NCBI RefSeq assembly: GCF_006496635.1
Contig: NZ_CP022958.1
Coordinates: 2,790,001-2,854,000, forward strand
Direction: 5' to 3'
Length of the DNA: 64,000 bases
Source: Azoarcus sp. DD4
GTDB lineage: Bacteria; Pseudomonadota; Gammaproteobacteria; Burkholderiales; Rhodocyclaceae
Numbering within the stretch: position 1 is the stretch's first letter; each line of letters opens with the position of its first letter. This document shows, piece by piece, positions 8,054-15,154 of this stretch. A program made the translations under genes and the position numbers. The notes below the pieces were generated by a model. That model saw nothing but the letters and a program-made list of their open reading frames with translations, did not search any database and was not told the origin of the DNA.

Positions 8054-8974
8054 TCAAGCCAGCACGGCGCGGTTGGATTCGAGGGTGAGACGGCCGGCGA
8101 GGATTTCCTCGGCGAACATCTCGGCGGTGCGGGCACCGGCGGCGGTCATGATGTCGAGGTTGCCGGCGTACTTCGGCAGGTAGTCGCCCAGGCCTTCGAC
8201 CTCCAGATAGATCGACACCCGGTTGCCGTCGAAGACCGGGCCATTGACCAGCTTGTAGCCCGGCACGTACTTCTGGACCTCGCGGATCATCGCGTGGATG
8301 GAGTCGGTGATCTTCTGCTGGTCGGGCTCGGTCTCGGTCAGGCAATGCACCGTGTCGCGCATGATCAGCGGCGGCTCGGCGGGGTTGAGGATGATGATGG
8401 CCTTGCCGACCTTGGCCCCGCCCACCTTCTCGACCGCGCCGGCGGTGGTGCGGGTGAATTCGTCGATGTTCTTGCGGGTGCCGGGGCCGGCGGATTTCGA
8501 CGACACGGTGGCGACGATCTCGCCGTATTTCACCGGCTGCACCCGGCTCACCGCGGCGACCATCGGGATGGTGGCCTGGCCGCCGCAGGTGACCATGTTC
8601 ACGTTCATTTCGCCCCGGCCGACGTGGTCCTTGAGGTTCACCGGCGGCACGCAGAAGGGGCCGATGGCCGCGGGCGTCAAGTCGATCATCAGCACGCCCA
8701 GTTCATTGAGCTTGCGGCTGTTCTCGGCATGCACATAGGCGGAAGTCGCGTCGAAGGCGATCTGCACGCCGTCGGCCTTCACATGGGGCAAGAGGCCGTC
8801 GACACCGTCGGCGGTGGTTTTCAGCCCGAGTTCGCGGGCACGCGCCAGGCCTTCGGAGGCGGCGTCGATACCGACCATCCACACCGGCTCCAGCACCGGG
8901 CTGCGCTTCAGTTTGTAGAGCAGATCGGTGCCGATGTTGCCCGGGCCGATCAGCGCGCATTTGATCTTGTTCAT
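8054..8974 (-). CDS. mhpF: Acetaldehyde dehydrogenase (acylating)
   Basis: 306 residues, typical of MhpF/DmpF. It converts channelled acetaldehyde plus CoA and NAD+ to acetyl-CoA. The N-terminal Rossmann fingerprint is GPGNIGTDL and the catalytic cysteine is C130 in NMVTCGGQAT. The ATG at 8972-8974 follows GGAGAG. Its neighbours are the hydratase upstream (30 bp) and the partner aldolase downstream (14 bp), the conserved D-F-E order of the E. coli mhp operon. Assignment is firm for the family; mhpF versus dmpF naming is only a matter of pathway context. Confidence 0.95.
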   Translation of the reverse strand: MNKIKCALIGPGNIGTDLLYKLKRSPVLEPVWMVGIDAASEGLARARELGLKTTADGVDGLLPHVKADGVQIAFDATSAYVHAENSRKLNELGVLMIDLTPAAIGPFCVPPVNLKDHVGRGEMNVNMVTCGGQATIPMVAAVSRVQPVKYGEIVATVSSKSAGPGTRKNIDEFTRTTAGAVEKVGGAKVGKAIIILNPAEPPLIMRDTVHCLTETEPDQQKITDSIHAMIREVQKYVPGYKLVNGPVFDGNRVSIYLEVEGLGDYLPKYAGNLDIMTAAGARTAEMFAEEILAGRLTLESNRAVLA

Positions 8975-9004
8975 TCGTTCTCTCCGTGGGAATGCGGTTC
9001 TCGT

Positions 9005-9799
9005 TCAGTCGAAGGCTGCCTCGACGTGGCCGAGTCCTTCGATATCGACGAGGAAGCGTTGCGGCCGCTGCGGATCGACGGCGACCATCGGTCCGAGCGC
9101 GCCGGTGAGCACGATGTCGCCGGCCTGCAGCGGCTGGCCGACGCGGACCAGCATGTCGGCCAGCCAGACCGCGGCATTGAGCGGGTTGCCGAGGCAGGCG
9201 CGGGCATTGCCTTCGGACACCACGCGGTCGCCCTCGCTCATGCGCATCGCGCAGCGGCCGATGTCGAAAGCCCCTGGCCGCACCGGATTGCCGCCGAGCA
9301 CGAAGAGGCCGGACGAGGCGTTGTCGGCGATGGTGTCGAACAGACTGATGCGCCAGTCGGCGATGCGGCTGTCGACGATCTCGACCGCCGGCAGGCAGAA
9401 ATCGATCGCCTGCAGGATGTCGGCGTATGTGTGGCGTTCGCGTTCCAGCGGCCGGCCCAGCACGAAGGCGATCTCCGCTTCCACCTTGGGCTGGATCAGC
9501 CGGCCACGCGCCACCGGCTCGGCGTCGCCCACCGCCATGTCGGCGAACAGCATGCCGAAGTCGGGTTGATCGACGCCGAGCTGGCGCTGCACCGCCGGCG
9601 AGGTCAGGCCGATCTTGCGGCCGACCAGCCGGCGGCCGCCTTCGAGCGCGCGGCGCGTGTTGTGCGCCTGGATGGCGTAGGCGTTTTCCATCGACGCGTC
9701 GGCAATACGTTCGCGCAGCGGCGGAATCGGGTTGCGCCGGGCGGCAGCGGTGTGCAGCAACTCGGCGGCGGCTGCGATCTCGTTCGATTCGAGGGGCAT
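9005..9799 (-). CDS. mhpD: 2-keto-4-pentenoate hydratase
   Basis: 264 residues of the MhpD/DmpE family. It adds water to 2-hydroxypenta-2,4-dienoate to give 4-hydroxy-2-oxovalerate. The metal-binding acids are visible as E107 and E109 (PKVEAEIAFVLG) and E140 (PAVEIVDSRI). The family also contains 4-oxalocrotonate decarboxylases, which cannot be fully excluded. The neighbourhood, with a hydrolase and no 4-oxalocrotonate tautomerase or semialdehyde dehydrogenase, points to the hydratase. It lies 54 bp after the class III dioxygenase gene and 30 bp before mhpF. Confidence 0.9.
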   Translation of the reverse strand: MPLESNEIAAAAELLHTAAARRNPIPPLRERIADASMENAYAIQAHNTRRALEGGRRLVGRKIGLTSPAVQRQLGVDQPDFGMLFADMAVGDAEPVARGRLIQPKVEAEIAFVLGRPLERERHTYADILQAIDFCLPAVEIVDSRIADWRISLFDTIADNASSGLFVLGGNPVRPGAFDIGRCAMRMSEGDRVVSEGNARACLGNPLNAAVWLADMLVRVGQPLQAGDIVLTGALGPMVAVDPQRPQRFLVDIEGLGHVEAAFD

Positions 9800-9853
9800 C
9801 TGATTTTCCTTTTGGCTGTTCCGAAGGCGTCGTTTCGCGCCGCGGCGGTGTTG

Positions 9854-10807
9854 TCAGCGAGCGTGGCCGCGGCCTGACATGGCGCCGAAACCGGCCAGCC
9901 ACTCTGGAATGGCGCGGTAGTAGCGCTCGCGGGCATCCCAGTTGCCGCCGGTGGCGGCGTCCATCGCAGCGGTGGCGGCGACCCAGGTCTTGAGTTCGTG
10001 GGCGGAGGCGCCGGCAGCGACGCTGACCTCGTCGTTGCGGTAGGCGTCGACCGCCGCCCAGTCGCTGGCGCACAGGCGCTTAATCAGTGCGCGGTCCCAG
10101 TCGGGATTGAGCGGACGCAGCTCGCTGTCGCCGGTGGCGAAGGCGCGAGCTGCAGCCACCGTGCGCTGCTGGCGTGCCTCGCGCGCCTCCGGGGTGGGAT
10201 TGCGCCCGGCGACGATGCGCTCGATCACCACCGGGTCGGTGGTGGTGGCGATCTGCGGGATCGGCGGGTTGTGCGACATGCCGCCCGAGGCGACGAAGAG
10301 CGCGCGCTGGCCGCGCTCGCGCGCGAATTCGCCGACCGCCGCGCCGAGCAGTCGTGCACGGCGGAAGGTCGCCAGCGGCGGCGCCACCGCGTTGATCATG
10401 ATCGGCACCACCGGGTAGCGCGCCAGCCCACCGAGGACTTCGACGAGGGTCTGGGCGAAGCCGTGGTCGACCTGCATGCGGTAGGAGAAGGCGAGATCGA
10501 TCTCGTGCGCGATCACCGCCGCGGCACAGGCTTCGGCCAGCGCGCGCGGAACCTGGAGCGGCCCTTTCGGCGTCTGGTAGTCGCCCACCGAGCTGGCCTC
10601 GATGCCGAGGCAGAACTGCGGCATCAGGTCGAGGAAGAAGCCGTTGTAATGGTCCGGCGCAAACAGGTACACGACCTCGGGATCGAAAGCTTCGACCTCC
10701 TCGCGCACCGCGGCGGTCAGCGCCGCCACCTCCGCGACGACCTCGGCCGCCGGGTCGAAATAGCCCTTCAGGGGCGTATGCGACATACACTGCAGCATCG
10801 CGCTCAT
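9854..10807 (-). CDS. mhpB: 2,3-dihydroxyphenylpropionate 1,2-dioxygenase (class III extradiol)
   Basis: 317 residues of the LigB-type extradiol family. The two histidines known to be essential in E. coli MhpB fall at the same numbers here: H115 (MQVDHGFAQ) and H179 (GGMSHNPP). DH at 52-53 (FAPDHYNGFF) is also family-typical. The enzyme uses Fe(II) and O2 to open 3-(2,3-dihydroxyphenyl)propionate to 2-hydroxy-6-oxonona-2,4-dienedioate. It is followed by mhpD-F-E and preceded by an MhpC-like hydrolase, so the module is complete. In combination with the OxoO-like oxygenase, 2,3-dihydroxyphenylpropionate is the expected intermediate of quinoline breakdown. Confidence 0.92.
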   Translation of the reverse strand: MSAMLQCMSHTPLKGYFDPAAEVVAEVAALTAAVREEVEAFDPEVVYLFAPDHYNGFFLDLMPQFCLGIEASSVGDYQTPKGPLQVPRALAEACAAAVIAHEIDLAFSYRMQVDHGFAQTLVEVLGGLARYPVVPIMINAVAPPLATFRRARLLGAAVGEFARERGQRALFVASGGMSHNPPIPQIATTTDPVVIERIVAGRNPTPEAREARQQRTVAAARAFATGDSELRPLNPDWDRALIKRLCASDWAAVDAYRNDEVSVAAGASAHELKTWVAATAAMDAATGGNWDARERYYRAIPEWLAGFGAMSGRGHAR

Positions 10808-10829
10808 TGTTGTGTCTCCTCCGTGGCGA

Positions 10830-11726
10830 TCAGCGGGTGACGGGCATGGCTTCGGGCACCTTGCCGCCGAGCAGGAAGGCCAGATGGATGCGGTTGAAGA
10901 CTTGCGGGTCCTCGAACTGCGGCCAGTGCCCGCAACCCTCCATCACGGTGAACAGCGCGCCCGGGATCATCGATGCGATGCGGCGGCCTTCCGTGACGCT
11001 GGCGGTGGGGTCGTGAGAGGTCCACAGCACCAGGGTCGGCGCCGCGATGCGGGCGTAGTCTTCCTCCCGCAGCAGGTTGCGCAGGCGGGTCTCCATGTCC
11101 TGCAGCACCATGTTGTGCTTCATCGCCTGCGCCATCCCCGGCCGCGCGTAGATGGCCTGGCGGGTGGCGATCAGGTCGTCGTAGGCCTTGGTCTTGTCGG
11201 CCATCAGCCATTCGACGCGGGCCTTGATGAAGTCCCAGGTCGGGTCGGTGGCCGCCTGCATCGACAGGGTCTTGAGGCGGTCCATGACTACCGGGTCGGC
11301 CTGCGAGCCGCCGGCGGTATTGAGCACCAGGCGGTCGACGCGGTCGGGATGGTCGATCGCCATGCGCGCGGCGACCCAGCCGCCCAGCGATTCCCCGGAA
11401 AAGCTGGCGCGTTCGATCCGCTGTGCGTCCATGAAGCGCAGCAGGTGGTCGATGTAAGCGGGAATCTCGAGGTCGCGGGTGGCGAGGTCGGTCCAGCCGT
11501 GGCCGATCATGTCGATCGCCCAGGCGGAGAAATGGTGCCCGTGCGACTTGAGGTTGCGGACGTAGGCCTCGGCATGCCCACCGACGCCGTGCAGCAAGAT
11601 GAGCGCGGGGGCGGCACGGTCGCCGCAGTGCAGGTAGCGGGTGTTGATGCCACCGGCGTCGGTCCAGCCCTGGCTGAAACTGGTCTGTCTGAGCTCGGCC
11701 CAGATGCTTTGGTAGGAGGTTTGCAC
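10830..11726 (-). CDS. mhpC: Alpha/beta hydrolase, MhpC-like (2-hydroxy-6-oxonona-2,4-dienedioate hydrolase)
   Basis: 298 residues from a GTG at 11724-11726 that has GGAG 8 nt upstream. Longer in-frame starts run into repeat DNA. The triad is S113 (SGESLGG), an aspartate in LWTSHDPTASV and a histidine in EGCGHWPQFE; the oxyanion region is LLHGVGG (45-51). It lies 22 bp upstream of mhpB, and in the mhp pathway the hydrolase releases succinate from the ring-cleavage product. An alternative is that it hydrolyses an ester or lactone earlier in the route (for example dihydrocoumarin opening), because a second C-C hydrolase exists at 3384-4238. Confidence 0.82.
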   Translation of the reverse strand: MQTSYQSIWAELRQTSFSQGWTDAGGINTRYLHCGDRAAPALILLHGVGGHAEAYVRNLKSHGHHFSAWAIDMIGHGWTDLATRDLEIPAYIDHLLRFMDAQRIERASFSGESLGGWVAARMAIDHPDRVDRLVLNTAGGSQADPVVMDRLKTLSMQAATDPTWDFIKARVEWLMADKTKAYDDLIATRQAIYARPGMAQAMKHNMVLQDMETRLRNLLREEDYARIAAPTLVLWTSHDPTASVTEGRRIASMIPGALFTVMEGCGHWPQFEDPQVFNRIHLAFLLGGKVPEAMPVTR

Positions 11727-11877
11727 GATTGGGGCTCCGGGGGGATGAGGACGGGGAGATGGGCGGAGGGCTTTCTCGCCTTCAAAAGGGGGACGACAGG
11801 CTCGGCGAGCATGGTTTGCCATCGGGCGAAGGAAGGTGCCAAGCAGAGGTGAACGCTGGGGACCGAGTCGGTTTTGT

Positions 11878-11985
11878 CCCCTCCCCTTCAAGGGGAGGGC
11901 TAGGGTGGGGATGGGGTCAGAGGGTTGAGTTCAGCGCCGCGACCAACCCCATCCCCACCCCCGCCCTCCCCTTGAAGGGGAGGGA
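11878..11985. repeat. Long inverted repeat of the CCCCTTCAAGGGG family
   Basis: Two arms of about 40 bp (11878-11917 and 11946-11985) are near-perfect inverted copies with about three or four mismatches, separated by 28 bp. Each arm itself contains the small palindrome CCCTCCCCTTCAAGGGGAGG. The element fills the 274-bp gap between the oxoO-like gene and the hydrolase gene within one operon. Related sequences occur at 26081-26243 and, degenerate, at 46006-46116, so this is a dispersed genomic repeat. It could fold into a strong RNA hairpin and lower read-through into the downstream mhp genes. Confidence 0.75.
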
Positions 11986-12000
11986 GTAAGCCGCGCCCGC

Positions 12001-13341
12001 TCAGTCCTCGATCTGCTCCACGAAGTACCCCGGCGGTTTCCCCGCGGCCGTCTCCTTGAAGCGGATGCTGTGGGTCTTGACCGCGCCGGCGACGCCCTTG
12101 CCGGGCTTGGCGATGCCGCGGTTCCAGCGCGAGGCGAGCTTGCGCCAGGTGATGGGGGAGATGTCGGTGGCAACGAGTTGCTCGTCGTCCCAGCCGGTGC
12201 CGTCGGCGTAGAAGTTCTGCATGGCCTCGCGGGCGTAGAGGTCGCAGTCGTTGAAGCCGTGCAGGCACAGCGGCTTGTAGACGCGCTCGAACTTGTAATC
12301 GAAGTCGCCGCGCGCCTTCTCGGTGGGGCAGACTTTGACGATCACCTCCCAGTACTCGTGCAGGTCGTCGGTGATGGGCACGTACCACTCGTACTGCACC
12401 ATGTGCTCGCCGGGCCAGTTCTCGACCATGAGCACGCCGGGCAGTACCACCGAGGTGCGGTAGAAGCGGCCATTGAGGCCCTCGACCTTGAGGCCGAGCT
12501 CCTTGTTCTCGAGCACCGGGGCCCACTTGTCGGTGAAGAGCCACTGCATCATGCCCTTGGGGCCCTTTTCATCCTCGACCACGGTGATGCAGTCGTCCGC
12601 GGTGGGCAGGATGCCCAGCGGCAGCACCCAGTCCATCGCATGGACGATGGTGTTGTCCTTGTGGACCAGGATGTGGGCGTTGTCGAAGCCGTTCTCACAG
12701 GCGATGCGCCAGTTGCCGTAGCCGGTGCGGTGCATGCCGAGCGCGACCGCGTTGTCGTCGAGGAGACTCGGGGCGGCGGGCCACAGCGGATGCGGGAAGC
12801 GCTCGCTGTTCTCGGGGAAGCGGAACGGCAGGTCGTCGGCGAGCGGGGGCACGTCCGAATCCGGGAAACCGTCCTCGCGCACGAAGACGAAGACCATGCC
12901 GGCCACCTCTTCGGTGGGGTAGCTGGTGATGCCGGTGGTGCCCACCAGCTTGTCGTCGGGGTTGGCGACGATGGTGGAGAGCTTGCCGTCCTTCAGATCG
13001 AAGGTGAAGCCGTGATACCAGCACGAGATGGTCTTCTTGTTGAAGCACATCGGCTTTTCAGAGAGGCGCACGCCGCGGTGCAGGCACTGGTCCTTCAAGG
13101 CGAACACCTTGCCGTCGACCCGGCGCAGCACGATGGGGATGCCGCAGATCTGGATGCCCTTGACCTCGTCCTCGGCGAGCTCCTTGCTGAACACGGCCGG
13201 GTACCAGTGGTTGATGAAGCCCCAGGCGGCGTCCTTGTAGGGCTGGTACTGGCTCTGGGTGCGGGCATTGTTGACCCGCGCGTCGCTGATGGCGTGGCCG
13301 GGCGACACTGTGCGCCGGCGAATGATCGGTTGGTCTGACAT
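12001..13341 (-). CDS. oxoO: Rieske oxygenase, 2-oxo-1,2-dihydroquinoline 8-monooxygenase oxygenase component (OxoO-like)
   Basis: 446 residues. The Rieske [2Fe-2S] ligands are C86, H88, C107 and H110 (CLHRG, CWYHGF). The mononuclear iron site is H223 and H227 with bridging D220 (ENGFDNAHILVHKD). That D-x2-H-x3-H spacing characterises the alpha3 oxygenases CarAa and OxoO rather than the naphthalene type. As far as I remember the P. putida 86 OxoO sequence, length, N-terminus (MSDQPIIRRR) and long internal stretches agree closely, much better than carbazole dioxygenase does. OxoO hydroxylates 2-oxoquinoline at C8 with electrons from a separate reductase (OxoR), which is not adjacent here. It is the first gene of the minus-strand operon. 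Confidence 0.88.
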   Translation of the reverse strand: MSDQPIIRRRTVSPGHAISDARVNNARTQSQYQPYKDAAWGFINHWYPAVFSKELAEDEVKGIQICGIPIVLRRVDGKVFALKDQCLHRGVRLSEKPMCFNKKTISCWYHGFTFDLKDGKLSTIVANPDDKLVGTTGITSYPTEEVAGMVFVFVREDGFPDSDVPPLADDLPFRFPENSERFPHPLWPAAPSLLDDNAVALGMHRTGYGNWRIACENGFDNAHILVHKDNTIVHAMDWVLPLGILPTADDCITVVEDEKGPKGMMQWLFTDKWAPVLENKELGLKVEGLNGRFYRTSVVLPGVLMVENWPGEHMVQYEWYVPITDDLHEYWEVIVKVCPTEKARGDFDYKFERVYKPLCLHGFNDCDLYAREAMQNFYADGTGWDDEQLVATDISPITWRKLASRWNRGIAKPGKGVAGAVKTHSIRFKETAAGKPPGYFVEQIED

Positions 13342-13808
13342 CTGTCGATCTCCTGCGTCTGTCGGGGCACGGCCCCGGTTGGCGGATGCATTGCGCGCTC
13401 CGGCGGGCGGACTGCGCTGCGGTGGAAGTCATCCTAGGGAGCGCCCGCCACCGGCGCGCTCCCTTCCCTTCCTCGTTTATCCCGTCAGTGCAAAAAACGC
13501 TGACGGGGGAGCAGAGGCGCGGCGGTACGCGGTGTGGAGACGGTGGGCAAGGCCGAGCGCGCCAAGTACGCGCTCGCCGCGGCGGATGGAAAACGCCCGG
13601 TCCGGCGGGGGAGACGGGTCAGAGAAGGACCGCGCCGGCGCCGTTCGGCCAAATATGCCGTTGGTGGATAGTGGTCTGCGGAAACGGGATAGTCGCCTTG
13701 GGCCGAAAGCCCTAGCCTCGAATAAAGCATGCAGGAACGCGACTGACGCGCCGGTTCGAAGCCGCGTCGGCGGCCCTGCGCCCTTCCGCCGACTCCAGGA
13801 GAACACCG
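13342..13808. promoter_or_regulatory. Divergent intergenic region with a stem-loop/inverted repeat at 13481-13508
   Basis: This 467-bp gap separates the oxoO-like operon (minus) from the isatin-hydrolase-like gene (plus). No convincing gene is visible in it. A clear inverted repeat, CCCGTCAG ... CTGACGGG, lies at 13481-13508; its loop contains CAAAAAA and the stem reaches 10 pairs with one wobble. No T-run follows on either strand, so it is more likely a protein-binding or mRNA structure than a terminator. Promoters for both directions must lie here, but no confident -35/-10 pair can be assigned. Confidence 0.45.
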
Positions 13809-14585
<777 letters not shown>

Positions 14586-14676
14586 TTTTCCCGCGGACCG
14601 CTTCCGGTCTGCGACTCCGTGGTTTCCCGCCCCGGACGGGCACCCGTTTCACCCTCTCCTGCCCGTCCCTTCTCTT

Positions 14677-14708
14677 GCCCGGCAACCCTGGTTGCCGGGC
14701 ATTTTTTT
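14677..14708 (+). terminator. Rho-independent terminator
   Basis: A perfect 10-bp stem (GCCCGGCAAC / GTTGCCGGGC) with a 4-nt CCTG loop is followed by ATTTTTTTATT. It ends transcription of the isatin-hydrolase-like gene and insulates it from the iorA promoter downstream. Confidence 0.92.
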
Positions 14709-15031
14709 ATTGGAGGATTAGCTATGCTAATGCATTAATTTGGTGCAATGGCCCGCGAAGTATGTGCGGACGCAGCATGGAAATACCCCGTTTCCCTGTC
14801 GATACAAGACTTTTTCAAGGCACCTGAATGGTGCATTTGCGCACCAGAATGGAACTGCTAGTGCGATGATTTTTCATGGTATTTTTGGCATTCCATGAAA
14901 TTTCATCTTTTCCATTGACAGCGGAAATGTTCATTTCTAAAGTAGTTACCAGAGCGTAGATTTCAGCCCTGATTCCATTGCGGTGCACCAATCGGCACCG
15001 GGGTATCGGGAGCGAGTCGAAGGAGAAGAAC
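14709..15031 (+). promoter_or_regulatory. Promoter and operator region of the iorA operon
   Basis: A good sigma-70 promoter is visible: TTGACA (14915-14920), a 17-bp spacer and TAAAGT (14938-14943). Just upstream lies the 12-bp palindrome ATGAAATTTCAT (14895-14906). It is part of a wider inverted repeat, TTTCATGG (14872-14879) with CCATGAAA (14893-14900). Another stem, GGTGC...GCACC, is at 14830-14845. The segment ATTCCAT-N4-TTTCAT (14890-14906) recurs with identical spacing upstream of the second operon (35049-35065), which suggests a shared regulator, plausibly the MarR protein encoded at 42654. The region is AT-rich relative to its surroundings. Confidence 0.65.
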
Positions 15032-15154
15032 ATGGCCGACAACGATCTGGCCCAAACGGGCACCCCGCGCAGTGCGGTGTGCAACCGGCCTCCCCAACAG
15101 GCCTGCAGCAAGGACGGCGTTCGCGCCGCAGGAAAGGAGATGATTCATGGCTGA
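15032..15154 (+). CDS. 40-codon small ORF coupled to iorA
   Basis: ATG 15032 has AAGGAG 6 nt upstream and reads 40 codons (starts MADNDLAQTGTPRSAVC, ends GKEMIHG) to TGA 15152-15154. The stop lies inside the iorA start region (ATGGCTGA), so the two frames overlap by 8 nt, the classic layout for translational coupling. The peptide has two cysteines and no transmembrane segment and matches no family I know. It could be a leader that sets iorA translation, or a small accessory protein. The strong ribosome-binding site argues that it is translated. Confidence 0.55.
   Translation: MADNDLAQTGTPRSAVCNRPPQQACSKDGVRAAGKEMIHG

Noticed and set aside
12001..13341. Carbazole 1,9a-dioxygenase (CarAa)
   Set aside because: The iron-site spacing fits, but the length of 446 and the N-terminal and internal stretches fit OxoO better. 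The downstream genes match a 2,3-dihydroxyphenylpropionate route rather than aminobiphenyldiol cleavage by CarBaBb.
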